This document shows, one piece after another, positions 1 through 8,885 of a stretch of DNA of 38,070 nt (its first letter is position 1; each line of letters starts with the position of its first letter). A program made the translations under genes and the position numbers. Below the pieces are notes generated by a model. That model did no database searches. It saw nothing but the letters and a program-made list of their open reading frames with translations, and was not told the origin of the DNA. The stretch comes from Betaproteobacteria bacterium. Its GTDB lineage: Bacteria > Pseudomonadota > Gammaproteobacteria > Burkholderiales > Burkholderiaceae_C. The stretch covers positions 1 to 38,070 of the forward strand of contig RFYV01000030.1 in assembly GCA_009921265.1 (NCBI GenBank). Reading direction: 5' to 3'.

Positions 1-633
1 AGCTGGAATGACAAAAAGTTCAGATAAATCAACGCGCGGTAATAAAAAATCAGAGCCGTGTGTTCCCGATAAGAACGCATCTTGAAGAACACGTAAAAAA
101 ACCGATGCGCTGGCCTGAGACGCAGGCGTATTCAAGGCCGCAATACATAAAGGCTCGATCATTGATTGATAAACTAATGGGCTGAGTGTTTGGCAAAGCT
201 CTTGAACAGTGAGCGATGAGTCACAATTGAATTGTTGGGCTTGCCAATGGATACATGTTTTCAATAAAAAAAATTTATCTTGAATTGACCATGTTGTGGC
301 TGTTGCGATTGCTGTCAATACATGAAGTGGAGAGGGCCAATTGGAGGCTTTGAATTCAAATCCTTGTGGCGTGATGATTTGCAAAGGTATGCGCATCAAC
401 ACTTGCTCTTCGTTGACTCCAACAAGTTTTAACAATTGAAGAGTTTGGCTGTACGCACCAATCAAGATGTGTTGGCCGTTGTCTAAATTAAGGCCTGCAC
501 GTTGAATGCGTCGGGCGCGACCACCGAGTGTTGGGGCGGCCTCTTGTATACGAACTTGCCATCCGCGTTGAACGGCCCTGATTGCAGCCGATAAGCCCGC
601 CCATCCGCCTCCGATGATGCGCAGTTTCTTCAA
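1..633 (-). CDS. hpnE: Hydroxysqualene dehydroxylase HpnE (5' part; runs off left edge)
   Basis: Flavin-dependent amine-oxidase-fold enzyme that reduces hydroxysqualene to squalene, the last step of the HpnCDE route feeding hopanoid synthesis. The visible 211 residues begin LKKLRIIGGGWAGLSAA, a dinucleotide-binding GxGxxG-type Rossmann motif. An acidic residue (E31) follows at the end of the next strand, then the GGRAR segment usual for this family and the DNGQHILIGAY stretch typical of HpnE. The start is a TTG at 633-631 that overlaps the hpnD stop codon (TTGA), implying translational coupling; no good Shine-Dalgarno is visible. The frame stays open to base 1, so the C-terminal half is outside the window. 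Gene order hpnC-hpnD-hpnE on one strand supports the call. Identity is firm; the exact start is less so. Confidence 0.9.
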   Translation of the reverse strand, partial: MKKLRIIGGGWAGLSAAIRAVQRGWQVRIQEAAPTLGGRARRIQRAGLNLDNGQHILIGAYSQTLQLLKLVGVNEEQVLMRIPLQIITPQGFEFKASNWPSPLHVLTAIATATTWSIQDKFFLLKTCIHWQAQQFNCDSSLTVQELCQTLSPLVYQSMIEPLCIAALNTPASQASASVFLRVLQDAFLSGTHGSDFLLPRVDLSELFVIPA

Positions 634-1469
634 AATCTGCCAAGGGCTTGCATCTTCCAAGCCAACCAAAGTTTGCGCAATGGGGTGAGGGCAACGCGTT
701 GTTTGAGAATAGGAAAACCTGAAGATTCAATTTCTTTTAGCAAGGTTCGATAAATGCTGGCCATCATCAAACCTGATTTTTGAGAGCGCCGATCTTGCTC
801 GGGTAACAGTGCCAAAGCCGAGTCATACAAGCCATGCGCTCTTTGTGCTTGAAAACGCATCAGAGCTTGAAAGCGTGGTGAGTCGATGCGTTGAAGAATT
901 TCATGCGCTTTGACATTAAATTGTTGGAGTTCATCGATAGGAATATAAATGCGACCACGTAAGGCATCTTCACCAACATCACGAATTATATTGGTCAATT
1001 GAAACGCTTGACCCAATAGGTGCGCATAACGCGTTATGTCTTGGTGCGTTTGTCCAAAAATATGCGCTGCTACTTCGCCAACCACCCCCGCCACCAAATG
1101 ACAATAGCGTTGTAAGTCTGCATAAGTCAGATATCGGGTTTGCTTTAAATCCATATGACAACCTTCAATCACCGATAGCAAATGCGATGATTGAATATGA
1201 AACTCTTGTGTGAGTGGCATCAATGCTTTCATCACTGGGTGTTGGTCTTGCCCATCAAAGCTGCGTTGAACTTCTTGTTGCCACCAAGCAAGTTTGGCCG
1301 CGGCGACGCTGGGGTCTTCGATTTCATCGACTACATCATCAACCTCCCTGCAAAAAGCATAAAAAGCGGTGATGGCGGCGCGTTTTTTGGGAGGTAAAAA
1401 TAAAAAAGCGTAGTAAAAACTACTGCCTGAACTGGCTGCCTTTTCTTGAACATATTGTTGAGGACTCAT
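630..1469 (-). CDS. hpnD: Presqualene diphosphate synthase HpnD
   Basis: 279-residue isoprenoid synthase of the squalene/phytoene synthase fold. In the HpnCDE pathway it condenses two farnesyl diphosphates to presqualene diphosphate. Both Mg-diphosphate binding motifs are visible: DDVVD at residues 44-48 inside the FCREVDDVVDE block, and NIIRDVGED at 160-168 followed by GRIYIP. Length matches the family (about 270-290). It lies 16 bases downstream of hpnC and overlaps the hpnE start, so the three genes form one operon. HpnC and HpnD are paralogues; this one is assigned HpnD because it carries the NIIRDVGEDA-RGRIYIP form and sits in the middle of the cluster. Confidence 0.93.
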   Translation of the reverse strand: MSPQQYVQEKAASSGSSFYYAFLFLPPKKRAAITAFYAFCREVDDVVDEIEDPSVAAAKLAWWQQEVQRSFDGQDQHPVMKALMPLTQEFHIQSSHLLSVIEGCHMDLKQTRYLTYADLQRYCHLVAGVVGEVAAHIFGQTHQDITRYAHLLGQAFQLTNIIRDVGEDALRGRIYIPIDELQQFNVKAHEILQRIDSPRFQALMRFQAQRAHGLYDSALALLPEQDRRSQKSGLMMASIYRTLLKEIESSGFPILKQRVALTPLRKLWLAWKMQALGRF

Positions 1470-1485
1470 AGTCTGAATTTTGACA

Positions 1486-2244
1486 TTAACTTTTCATGAA
1501 ACAACAACGCCAAATTAAAACAGGTAAATCCCAGGCTTTTATGGTGGGGCGCATGACGTGTGTGTCGATGGTTTGTATCTTATCGATGATTCGCAGCCCG
1601 CCTTGCACGACGGCTCTGAGCTCCCAGCCTGCGCATCCCTCAAGGCGATGAACCAATGCTTGACCTTCTTGCATGAGTTGCTTGGTAAACTCAATTTCTA
1701 TTTTCAAATCGGACTCCATTGGTAAATAAAACCTTCCCCTTGGAATATCGACGCTTAAGTCTTGCCAAAAATTAATCAATTGCAAAGCAGAACAAATACA
1801 GTCACTTTCGTGTAATGCAGTTGGGTCATTTATTTTGTAGAGATGAAGCAGAAGTCGGCCTATGGGGTTGGCCGATCGTTCACAATAATTTAAAAGTTCA
1901 TGGCGATTGTTGTATCTGCGACCCTCCTGGGTATAGCGAACGTCTTGCTCAAACGCGTCAAGTAATTGGTGCAAAAGATGGATGGGTAGAGCGTGCCGTT
2001 GAATTTCTAGGTGCAAGGGCTTGAATATTTCAGACCAGCGCAAAAATGTGGGTGATGACTCGCTACATAGGGCTAATGCTTGGCGAATCTCGGCTAAATC
2101 CTGTAGTCTAAGCTCGGCTGCAACATCTCCTTCATCGGCGATATCGTCTGCGGCCCTTGCAAATCGATAGATGGCCATGATCGGCGCCCGTAATTCGGGT
2201 GGACATAAAAAGGACGCAACGGGAAAGTTTTCGTAATGTTCCAT
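1486..2244 (-). CDS. hpnC: Hydroxysqualene synthase HpnC
   Basis: 252-residue squalene/phytoene-synthase fold protein that converts presqualene diphosphate to hydroxysqualene. The N-terminus MEHYENFPVASFLCP is characteristic of HpnC. The first aspartate-rich motif is DDIAD at residues 33-37, and the second is QDLSVD at 161-166 followed by PRGRFYLP. It is the first gene of hpnCDE and diverges from the RND efflux operon across a 119-base intergenic region. No shc (squalene-hopene cyclase) or other hpn gene is visible, so any downstream hopanoid genes must lie elsewhere or past the left edge. Confidence 0.93.
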   Translation of the reverse strand: MEHYENFPVASFLCPPELRAPIMAIYRFARAADDIADEGDVAAELRLQDLAEIRQALALCSESSPTFLRWSEIFKPLHLEIQRHALPIHLLHQLLDAFEQDVRYTQEGRRYNNRHELLNYCERSANPIGRLLLHLYKINDPTALHESDCICSALQLINFWQDLSVDIPRGRFYLPMESDLKIEIEFTKQLMQEGQALVHRLEGCAGWELRAVVQGGLRIIDKIQTIDTHVMRPTIKAWDLPVLIWRCCFMKS

Positions 2245-2302
2245 ATAGCGTAAGGTCTTTGAGGATTGTCGCTTGGCTGAGATGGTTTATGATCAAAAAT
2301 TA

Positions 2303-2321
2303 CTAACCAGTCAGTCATTAG
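2303..2321. promoter_or_regulatory. Imperfect palindrome in the hpnC / RND divergent promoter region
   Basis: The 19-mer beginning CTAACCAGTC and ending CATTAG has matching outer arms (CTAA/TTAG) around two CAGTCAG-like steps. It lies between hpnC and the efflux operon. TetR-family repressors of RND pumps often bind sites with alternating ACY/RGT steps of this kind, so it is a candidate operator. No TetR gene is in the window and the inner symmetry is poor. Confidence 0.25.
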
Positions 2322-2363
2322 CTGTTTTTGTATTGATTTTGTATCATTTTTCAAGGATTAGAG

Positions 2364-3488
2364 ATGTTGAGGATATTTTTACGCGGTCTGGTCGGGGTAT
2401 TTTTATTGGTGGGACTTGTAGCCTGTGAATCTAAAAAACCCGCACAAGAGCCCCTACGCGCCGTTAAGGTGATGACGGTGGGTGAATCGACCATTGAAGG
2501 CCAGGTTTTGTATGCGGGTGAAGTGAAGGCCAAGATTGAGTCTCGCTTGGGTTTTCGTATTGCTGGCAAGTTGATTCAACGGCATGTCGAATTGGGTCAA
2601 CGCGTTCAAGCGGGGCAGTTGTTGGCAGAAATTGATCCACAAGATTACAAGCTGGCTTTGGACGCGATACGTGCTCAACTTCAATCTGCGCAAACCAATC
2701 GTGATTTGGCCTTGGCGGACTTTAAGCGATACAAAGATTTAAAAGAAAAAGAATTCATCAGTGGTGCTGAGTTAGAGAGACGCGAGACCACACTTAAATC
2801 GGCACAAGCACAATTTGAACAAATGCAAGCGCAGGTTTCGACGCAAACCAATCAATTGAACTATGCAAAATTGGTAGCTGATAGATCAGGCATCATCACT
2901 GCCATTGAAGCCGACGCGGGCCAAATTGTGACGGCTGGAATGCCCATTGTCAGGCTTGCTTTGGATGGTCCACGCGAAGTTATTTTTTCCTTACCTGAAG
3001 ATAAATTAAACAGTTTAAAAACAGGGCAAGTGGTTCAAGTGAAATCTTGGTCTAACGATCAAAATTGGTCTGCAACGATTCGCGATATTGCAGCAAGCGC
3101 CGATCCTGTAACTCGAACTTTCACCGTGAAATTAACAATGCCCGAAAAAGATGCGCCTGCATTGGGATCAACAGTGACGGTAATGATTCAAAGAACGCAA
3201 GACGTTCCATCAAAGGCTATTTTGTTACCAACGATTGCGATTAGACAAGAAAACAATCAAAGCGCTGTTTGGGTCTTAGACGAGACAAGCATGACGGTTC
3301 AATCACAAGGCATTCAAATTGCAACGGCCAGTGGTAATCAAGTGCTGGTGGCCTCAGGATTGAAACTTGGACAGAAAGTGGTCGTTGCAGGTGTGCATGT
3401 ACTTTCGCCGGGTCAAAAGGTCACGCTGTATCAAGAGCGAAGTAATCAAACATTAGGTAGCACGCCCTCACCTCAACCTTCGAAGTGA
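2364..3488 (+). CDS. RND efflux periplasmic adaptor (membrane fusion protein, lipoprotein)
   Basis: 374-residue adaptor that would link an inner-membrane RND pump to an outer-membrane channel. The N-terminus is a lipoprotein signal with lipobox LVAC, giving Cys21 as the lipidated residue. Next come a beta-barrel/lipoyl half-domain (GRIxGKLIQRHVELGQRV-like region around 70-90), an alpha-helical hairpin rich in Gln/Ala/Lys (about 105-165), the second lipoyl half (DRSGIITAIEADAGQIV, about 175-195), and C-terminal beta-barrel and membrane-proximal domains. An AAGGA ribosome site precedes the ATG by 6 bases. The pump gene starts 7 bases downstream. Substrate cannot be predicted; the family includes AcrA/MexA-type drug adaptors. 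Confidence 0.9.
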   Translation: MLRIFLRGLVGVFLLVGLVACESKKPAQEPLRAVKVMTVGESTIEGQVLYAGEVKAKIESRLGFRIAGKLIQRHVELGQRVQAGQLLAEIDPQDYKLALDAIRAQLQSAQTNRDLALADFKRYKDLKEKEFISGAELERRETTLKSAQAQFEQMQAQVSTQTNQLNYAKLVADRSGIITAIEADAGQIVTAGMPIVRLALDGPREVIFSLPEDKLNSLKTGQVVQVKSWSNDQNWSATIRDIAASADPVTRTFTVKLTMPEKDAPALGSTVTVMIQRTQDVPSKAILLPTIAIRQENNQSAVWVLDETSMTVQSQGIQIATASGNQVLVASGLKLGQKVVVAGVHVLSPGQKVTLYQERSNQTLGSTPSPQPSK

Positions 3489-3495
3489 GTGAATC

Positions 3496-6400
3496 ATGAC
3501 CACCGATAAAAAAAGTTTTAATCTCTCGCTTTGGGCGCTGCAACACCCTGCATTGACACGGTATTTGATGGTTGTGTTGATGGTGTTTGGTATTGCGTCG
3601 TATTTTCAGTTGGGTCAAGACGAAGATCCGCCGTTTACTTTTCGTGCAATGGTCGTTCGCACCTATTGGCCTGGCGCATCAGCGCAGCAAATGGCCGAGC
3701 AGGTGACTGACAAACTTGAACGAGTGTTGCAAGAGGCGCCCTATGCAGACAAGATTAGGAGTTATTCCAAGCCGGGTGAATCGCAAATTATTTTTCAGAT
3801 TAAAGATTCTTCACGCGCTGCAGATGTGCCTGATGTTTGGTATAGCGTCAGAAAAAAAATCAATGATATGCGCTATACATTGCCGAGTGGAATCCAGGGT
3901 CCATTTTTTAATGATGAATTTGGCGATGTTTTTGGTGTGATTTATGCCATTCAGGCGCCTGGTTTCTCGGATTCAGAAAAGAAAATATTTGCAGACGATG
4001 TGCGTCAAAAATTATTACGCGTCAAAGATGTCTCTAAGGCGGAGCTCTTTGGCGTTCAAGACGAAAAAATTTATATAGAAATTTCTCACAAGCGACTGGC
4101 TCAATTGGGTTTGGATATCACGACAGTGATCAATCAATTGAATCAACAAAATGCGATTGAAAGTGCAGGTGCTATTCAAACACCGTTAGATGTGATTCAG
4201 GTTAGAGTGGCAGGGCAATTTGCGCGCATTGAGCAAATTCAAGAAATGCCGATCAGAGGTTCGTCGGGACAACATCTGAGGCTGGGTGATATTGCAAAAA
4301 TTAAACGTGCTTATATCGATCCTCCTGTTTTGAGGGTGCGACATCAGGGACAAGACGTGCTGGGCTTGGGTGTTTCGATGGTAAAGGGCGGGGACATTAT
4401 TGCGTTGGGACAATCGTTGTCGCAAGCGGTTAAAAAAATTCAAGCAACCTTGCCCTTGGGTGTGACTTTGGTGCAAATACAAGATCAGCCTTCTGCTGTT
4501 TCTAAATCGGTGGGCGAATTTGTTCGCGTGTTGATTGAGGCGGTTTGTATTGTGATGGCCGTGAGTTTTATTTCTTTGGGTTTGCACAAAGGCGGTCGTT
4601 GGGGTTGGTATGTGGATATGCGACCCGGGCTTGTGGTTGCCATCGCGATTCCGTTGGTTTTATCGATGACATTTTTGGCTATGCAATATTGGGGAATTGG
4701 ACTTCACAAAATATCTTTGGGCTCGTTGATTATTGCGCTGGGTTTGTTGGTCGATGACGCCATCATTGCAGTTGAGATGATGGTGAGAAAAATGGAAGAG
4801 GGCTATGACAAAGTTAGAGCTGCTACTTTTGCATATGAAGTAACCGCCATGCCGATGCTGACGGGTACTTTAATTACTGCGGTTGGTTTTTTGCCCATCG
4901 GTATTGCCAAGTCGGTCACAGGTGAATACACGTTTGCTATTTTTGCTGTCACCGTTATTGCCTTGTTGTTGAGTTGGTGGGTGTCAGTGTTTTTTGTTCC
5001 ATATTTGGGAACGCTTTTACTCAAAGTAAAACCCGCGCATCAAGATGCACATTCAAATGATTTATTTGATTCGACCTTTTATCGAAAATTTCGATGGACA
5101 GTTAATGCGTGTATTGAACATCGTTGGAAAACAATTGCAGTGGCAATCTTGATCTTTGTATTGGGCATTGTGGGTATGGGAAAAGTTCAACAGCAATTTT
5201 TTCCAGATTCCAGTCGTCCAGAAATATTAATGGATATTTGGTTTCCTGAAGGAACATCTTTTAGTGCCAATGAAGCCATTGCACGTCGCGTGGAAGAGCG
5301 ATTGATGCAAGAGCCCTCCATTTCATCGGTGAGCACATGGATTGGCTCGGGCGTGCCTCGGTTTTATTTGCCTCTTGATCAGGTGTTTCAACAAAGCAAT
5401 GTGTCGCAACTGATTGTGATTCCTAAAGATTTGACTCAAAGAGAAAAGTTGCGTGTGGCTTTGCCGCAATGGATGGCGGCAGAATTTCCTGAAGTGCGTG
5501 CGCGTATTAAACTGCTGCCTAATGGTCCGCCAGTTCCTTATCCTGTTCAATTTCGAGTGGTAGGAAACGACCCATCTGTATTAAGAAAAAAAGCCGATGA
5601 AGTGAAGGCCGTAATGCGTACCAATACAAATACGCGCGGCGTAAATGATAACTGGAATGAATCGGTGAAGGTGATCAGACTCGAAGTGGATCAGGACAAA
5701 GCGCGTGCATTGGGCGTGACGAGTCAATCGATTGCGCAATCTGCAAAAACGTTATTTACTGGAAGCACGATTGGGCAATTTAGAGATGGAGACAAACTCG
5801 TTGATGTAGTTTTGCGTCAACCCTTGAGTGAGCGCGACACGATTACTGCTGTGGGGCAGGCGTATTTACCCACTTTAAGTGGCAAAGCCATCCCAATTAC
5901 GCAAATAGCCAAACCTGTTTTTGCGTGGGAGCCTGGCGTGTTGTGGCGTGAAAATCGAGATTACGCCATTACCGTGCAAAGCGATATTGTTGAAGACTTG
6001 CAAGGTGCGACAGTGACTCAGCAATTGTTGCCTTACCTCAAAGAGTTGGAATCTCAATGGAGTCAAAAAGATGGTGCTGGTTATCGAATTGAAGTGGCTG
6101 GCGCTGTAGAAGAAAGCTCCAAAGGCTCGGCTTCGATTGCAGCAGGTGTTCCTTTGATGCTGTTTCTCACCTTTACTTTGTTGATGATTCAATTGCAAAG
6201 TTTCAGTCGCGCATTGTTGGTTTTTTTAACGGGCCCCATGGGCTTTGCGGGTGTTGCTGGCGCCTTATTGTTATTAAACCGTCCTTTTGGATTTGTAGCC
6301 TTGTTGGGTGTGATTGCCTTAATGGGAATGATTCAACGCAATTCGGTGATTTTGATCGACCAAATTGAACAAGATCGTGCGCGCGGTGTGCCCGTTTGGG

Positions 6401-6606
6401 ACGCGATCGTGGAGGCGGCGGTGCGACGATTAAGGCCGATTGTTTTGACCGCGGCGGCGGCAGTTTTGGCCATGATCCCACTTTCAAGATCGGTCTTTTG
6501 GGGGCCGATGGCAGTGGCAATTATGGGAGGATTAATTGTTGCAACGGTATTGACTTTGCTCGCTTTGCCCGCCATGTATGCCGCTTGGTTTAGGGTGAAA
6601 CGCTAA
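3496..6606 (+). CDS. RND efflux transporter permease (AcrB/HAE family)
   Basis: 1036-residue inner-membrane proton-driven pump, full length for the AcrB family. The N-terminal TM1 is followed by a porter domain (DEDPPFTFRAMVV, WPGASAQQMAEQV). TM4 carries the proton-relay pair D420-D421 in GLLVDDAIIAVE. The second half begins near residue 545 (HRWKTIAVAILIF) and repeats the layout. In TM10 the residue at the position of AcrB Lys940 is Arg948 (GMIQRNSVILIDQ), as in some other RND subfamilies. It forms a two-gene operon with the adaptor. No outer-membrane factor gene follows, so a TolC/OprM-like protein encoded elsewhere is presumed. This is not HpnN: the DD pair and the partner adaptor indicate a drug-type exporter. 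Confidence 0.92.
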   Translation: MTTDKKSFNLSLWALQHPALTRYLMVVLMVFGIASYFQLGQDEDPPFTFRAMVVRTYWPGASAQQMAEQVTDKLERVLQEAPYADKIRSYSKPGESQIIFQIKDSSRAADVPDVWYSVRKKINDMRYTLPSGIQGPFFNDEFGDVFGVIYAIQAPGFSDSEKKIFADDVRQKLLRVKDVSKAELFGVQDEKIYIEISHKRLAQLGLDITTVINQLNQQNAIESAGAIQTPLDVIQVRVAGQFARIEQIQEMPIRGSSGQHLRLGDIAKIKRAYIDPPVLRVRHQGQDVLGLGVSMVKGGDIIALGQSLSQAVKKIQATLPLGVTLVQIQDQPSAVSKSVGEFVRVLIEAVCIVMAVSFISLGLHKGGRWGWYVDMRPGLVVAIAIPLVLSMTFLAMQYWGIGLHKISLGSLIIALGLLVDDAIIAVEMMVRKMEEGYDKVRAATFAYEVTAMPMLTGTLITAVGFLPIGIAKSVTGEYTFAIFAVTVIALLLSWWVSVFFVPYLGTLLLKVKPAHQDAHSNDLFDSTFYRKFRWTVNACIEHRWKTIAVAILIFVLGIVGMGKVQQQFFPDSSRPEILMDIWFPEGTSFSANEAIARRVEERLMQEPSISSVSTWIGSGVPRFYLPLDQVFQQSNVSQLIVIPKDLTQREKLRVALPQWMAAEFPEVRARIKLLPNGPPVPYPVQFRVVGNDPSVLRKKADEVKAVMRTNTNTRGVNDNWNESVKVIRLEVDQDKARALGVTSQSIAQSAKTLFTGSTIGQFRDGDKLVDVVLRQPLSERDTITAVGQAYLPTLSGKAIPITQIAKPVFAWEPGVLWRENRDYAITVQSDIVEDLQGATVTQQLLPYLKELESQWSQKDGAGYRIEVAGAVEESSKGSASIAAGVPLMLFLTFTLLMIQLQSFSRALLVFLTGPMGFAGVAGALLLLNRPFGFVALLGVIALMGMIQRNSVILIDQIEQDRARGVPVWDAIVEAAVRRLRPIVLTAAAAVLAMIPLSRSVFWGPMAVAIMGGLIVATVLTLLALPAMYAAWFRVKR

Positions 6607-6637
6607 AAGGCCTACCAAAAAGAGCCCCCAGAGCGGG

Positions 6638-6643
6638 TAGAAT
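6638..6643 (+). promoter_or_regulatory. Possible -10 element for tRNA-Leu
   Basis: TAGAAT lies 65 bases upstream of tRNA-Leu, in the style of many betaproteobacterial tRNA promoters. No convincing -35 is seen 17 bases upstream, so support is weak. Confidence 0.3.
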
Positions 6644-6664
6644 CTAACATTAACCGATTTCAGG

Positions 6665-6701
6665 CGGGTGGTTTGGTTTTCAGGCCGCCCGTTGTTGTTT
6701 T
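6665..6701 (+). terminator. Hairpin with T-rich tail after the RND operon
   Basis: CGGGTGG (6665-6671) pairs with CCGCCCG (6685-6691) over 7 base pairs with one G-T wobble. The loop is 13 bases and TTGTTGTTTT follows. It probably terminates the efflux transcript. The long loop, the interrupted T-run and a possible tRNA promoter upstream leave some doubt. Confidence 0.45.
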
Positions 6702-6707
6702 ATCCCT

Positions 6708-6794
6708 GCGCGGGTGGCGAAATTGGTAGACGCACCAGGTTTAGGTCCTGACGGTAGAAATACTGTGGGGGTTCGAGTCCCCCCCCGCGCACCA
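6708..6794 (+). tRNA. tRNA-Leu (anticodon TAG)
   Basis: 87-nucleotide type II tRNA. Acceptor GCGCGGG pairs with CCCGCGC. It has the D-arm segment TGGCGAAATTGGTAGACGC typical of bacterial tRNA-Leu, an anticodon loop TTTAGGT with TAG, a variable arm, a T-arm GGGGGTTCGAGTCCCCC, discriminator A and an encoded CCA. It sits 50 bases upstream of tig. Confidence 0.96.
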
Positions 6795-6844
6795 ATCTTG
6801 TTTTTTCAATCTCGCAGAATCATTTTTCCATTGAGGAGTTATTT

Positions 6845-8155
6845 ATGTCCGTTACCGTTGAAACGCTCGAAAAGTTGGAGCGCAAAATCACGCTAACCCT
6901 GCCAGTTGACACGATTCGCCATGAAGTGGATTCACGTCTCAAAAAGCTATCACGTCAAGTCAAAATTGATGGATTTAGACCTGGTAAGGTTCCCATGAAT
7001 ATCGTTGCCCAACGATATGGCTATTCCGTTCAATATGAAGTGATGAATGACAAAGTGGGCGAAGCTTTTCAAGTCGCAGCTGTTGAAAATAATTTGCGCG
7101 TTGCCGGCCAACCCCGCATCAGCGAAAAAGAAGGTGCACCAGAAGGCCAAATGGCTTTCGATGCCATTTTTGAGGTTTATCCTGAAGTCAAAATTGGCGA
7201 TCTTTCACAAGCAACAATTGAGAAACTAACGGCTGAAGTCAATGACGAAGCTATTCAAAAAACTATTGATATTTTGCGCAAGCAACGCCGCACATTTGCT
7301 CAACGCTCTTTAGAAAGCGCCGCGGCAAAAAACGATCGCGTCACCATTGACTTTGTTGGAAAAATTGACGGTGAACCCTTTGAGGGTGGTCATGCCAATG
7401 ACTTTCAATTTGTAGTCGGTGAAGGTCAAATGCTCAAAGAGTTTGAAGACGCTGTTTTAGGTATGAAAATTGGCGAAAGTAAAACCTTTCCCTTGCTTTT
7501 TCCAGAAGACTATCACGGCAAAGACGTGGCAGGAAAAACAGCCGACTTCATGGTCACGCTCAAAAAATTAGAGGTCTCACATTTGCCTGAGTTGACTGAC
7601 GAATTGGCCAAGTCTTTGGGGGTGAGCGATGGCAATGTCGAAGGACTCAAGGCCGATATACGCAAAAATCTCGATCGAGAAGTCAAAGGTCGCTTGATGG
7701 CTAAAAACAAGCAAGCTGTTTTGCAAGCCTTGGTTGAAAAAGCAGAATTGGATTTGCCCCAATCGATTGTTCAGTCCGAAATCAATCGCATGATTGATGT
7801 CGCGCGTGAAGATCTCAAAAAGCGAGGAATCAAAGAAGCGGATAAAGCGCCTATTCCAGATGATATTTTTAGACCACAAGCTGAGCAACGCGTACGCATG
7901 GGCTTGGTTGTTTCCGATTTGGTTCGCGCAAAAGAATTGCAAGCCACTGTTGATCAAATTAAGGCACAAATCGAAGAAATGGCCGCGAGTTATGAAAAGC
8001 CTGCTGATGTGATCAAGTGGTATTACAGTGATCCACAACGCTTGGCCGAAGTAGAGGCTGTAGTGATGGAAGCCAATGTCACACAGCATGTTTTATCGAT
8101 GGCCCAGGTCACAGAAAAACTCGTATCTTTTGATGAATTAATGGGCCAATCTTGA
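6845..8155 (+). CDS. tig: Trigger factor, ribosome-associated chaperone / prolyl isomerase
   Basis: 436-residue cytosolic chaperone that docks at the ribosome exit tunnel and assists folding of nascent chains. The N-terminal ribosome-binding domain contains the signature GFRPGKVP at residues 43-50. An FKBP-type peptidyl-prolyl isomerase domain spans about 160-245 ([19 protein letters not shown] to [10 protein letters not shown]). The remaining residues form the helical C-terminal chaperone cradle. The start ATG follows the GAGG-type site in TTGAGGAGTT. The order tig-clpP-clpX-lon is conserved across many Proteobacteria. The stop codon is 20 bases before the chosen clpP start. Confidence 0.98.
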   Translation: MSVTVETLEKLERKITLTLPVDTIRHEVDSRLKKLSRQVKIDGFRPGKVPMNIVAQRYGYSVQYEVMNDKVGEAFQVAAVENNLRVAGQPRISEKEGAPEGQMAFDAIFEVYPEVKIGDLSQATIEKLTAEVNDEAIQKTIDILRKQRRTFAQRSLESAAAKNDRVTIDFVGKIDGEPFEGGHANDFQFVVGEGQMLKEFEDAVLGMKIGESKTFPLLFPEDYHGKDVAGKTADFMVTLKKLEVSHLPELTDELAKSLGVSDGNVEGLKADIRKNLDREVKGRLMAKNKQAVLQALVEKAELDLPQSIVQSEINRMIDVAREDLKKRGIKEADKAPIPDDIFRPQAEQRVRMGLVVSDLVRAKELQATVDQIKAQIEEMAASYEKPADVIKWYYSDPQRLAEVEAVVMEANVTQHVLSMAQVTEKLVSFDELMGQS

Positions 8156-8175
8156 GCCCCAACCGGAGCGAACAC

Positions 8176-8784
8176 ATGAGTGCATTTGAAACACAAGCAT
8201 TGGGAATGGTTCCCATCGTTATTGAGCAGTCAGGTCGTGGAGAGCGGTCTTATGACATTTATTCGCGCTTGCTGCGCGAAAGAGTCATTTTTTTGGTCGG
8301 ACCCGTCAATGACCAAACTGCTAATTTGGTGGTTGCTCAATTGCTCTTTTTAGAGAGTGAAAACCCTGACAAAGAAATATCTTTGTATATCAACTCTCCT
8401 GGTGGTTCTGTCAGTGCAGGAATGGCTATTTATGACACCATGAACTTCGTCAAGCCCCCAGTATCAACACTTTGTATTGGCATGGCCGCCAGCATGGGTG
8501 CGTTTTTGTTGGCTGCGGGTCAAAAGGGCAAGCGTTTTTCATTGCCCAATTCCAAAGTCATGATTCATCAACCATTGGGTGGAACCCAAGGTCAAGCCAC
8601 AGAAATTGAAATTCACGCGCGTGAAATCCTCAAAACCCGTGAGCAATTAAACAAAATTTTGGCTGACCGTACAGGCCAGCCTCTTGAGAAGATCGAGCGT
8701 GATACAGAGCGCGACTATTATTTGTCGGCCGATGAGGCCAAAGAGTATGGTTTGGTCGACGAAGTGATCGCCAAGCGACCCTAA
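8176..8784 (+). CDS. clpP: ATP-dependent Clp protease proteolytic subunit ClpP
   Basis: Serine protease that assembles into two heptameric rings and degrades proteins fed by ClpX or ClpA. With start ATG 8176 the protein has 202 residues and the catalytic triad Ser106 (GMAASMGAF), His131 (VMIHQPLGG) and Asp180 ([11 protein letters not shown]). This start is preferred because CGGAG sits 7 bases upstream and the protein then begins [13 protein letters not shown]. An in-frame TTG at 8152 would add eight unconserved residues and overlap tig. The gene lies directly after tig and about 100 bases before clpX. Confidence 0.97.
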   Translation: MSAFETQALGMVPIVIEQSGRGERSYDIYSRLLRERVIFLVGPVNDQTANLVVAQLLFLESENPDKEISLYINSPGGSVSAGMAIYDTMNFVKPPVSTLCIGMAASMGAFLLAAGQKGKRFSLPNSKVMIHQPLGGTQGQATEIEIHAREILKTREQLNKILADRTGQPLEKIERDTERDYYLSADEAKEYGLVDEVIAKRP

Positions 8785-8885
8785 AGCAACAACTTAACCC
8801 CTAATTGGGGCCACAAATGCCATTACAGGAGAGACTGGCCTTTTTATTGGGTATCATAGCTTTTCTATATACAAATGGATGACCC

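Noticed and set aside
488-730. Minus-strand 80-codon ORF across the hpnD-hpnE junction
   Set aside because: It lies in a different frame over two well-supported genes and its product has no family resemblance.
3496-6606. Identification of the RND pump as hopanoid transporter HpnN
   Set aside because: It has an adjacent adaptor and the proton-relay Asp pair of drug-type pumps; closeness to hpnCDE alone is not enough.
8152-8175. Upstream in-frame start for clpP overlapping tig
   Set aside because: It adds eight unconserved residues and precedes the CGGAG ribosome site that serves ATG 8176.
8798-8810. CCCC-TAATT-GGGG inverted repeat after clpP as a terminator
   Set aside because: Only four base pairs, and no T-run follows, so a terminator role is not supported.
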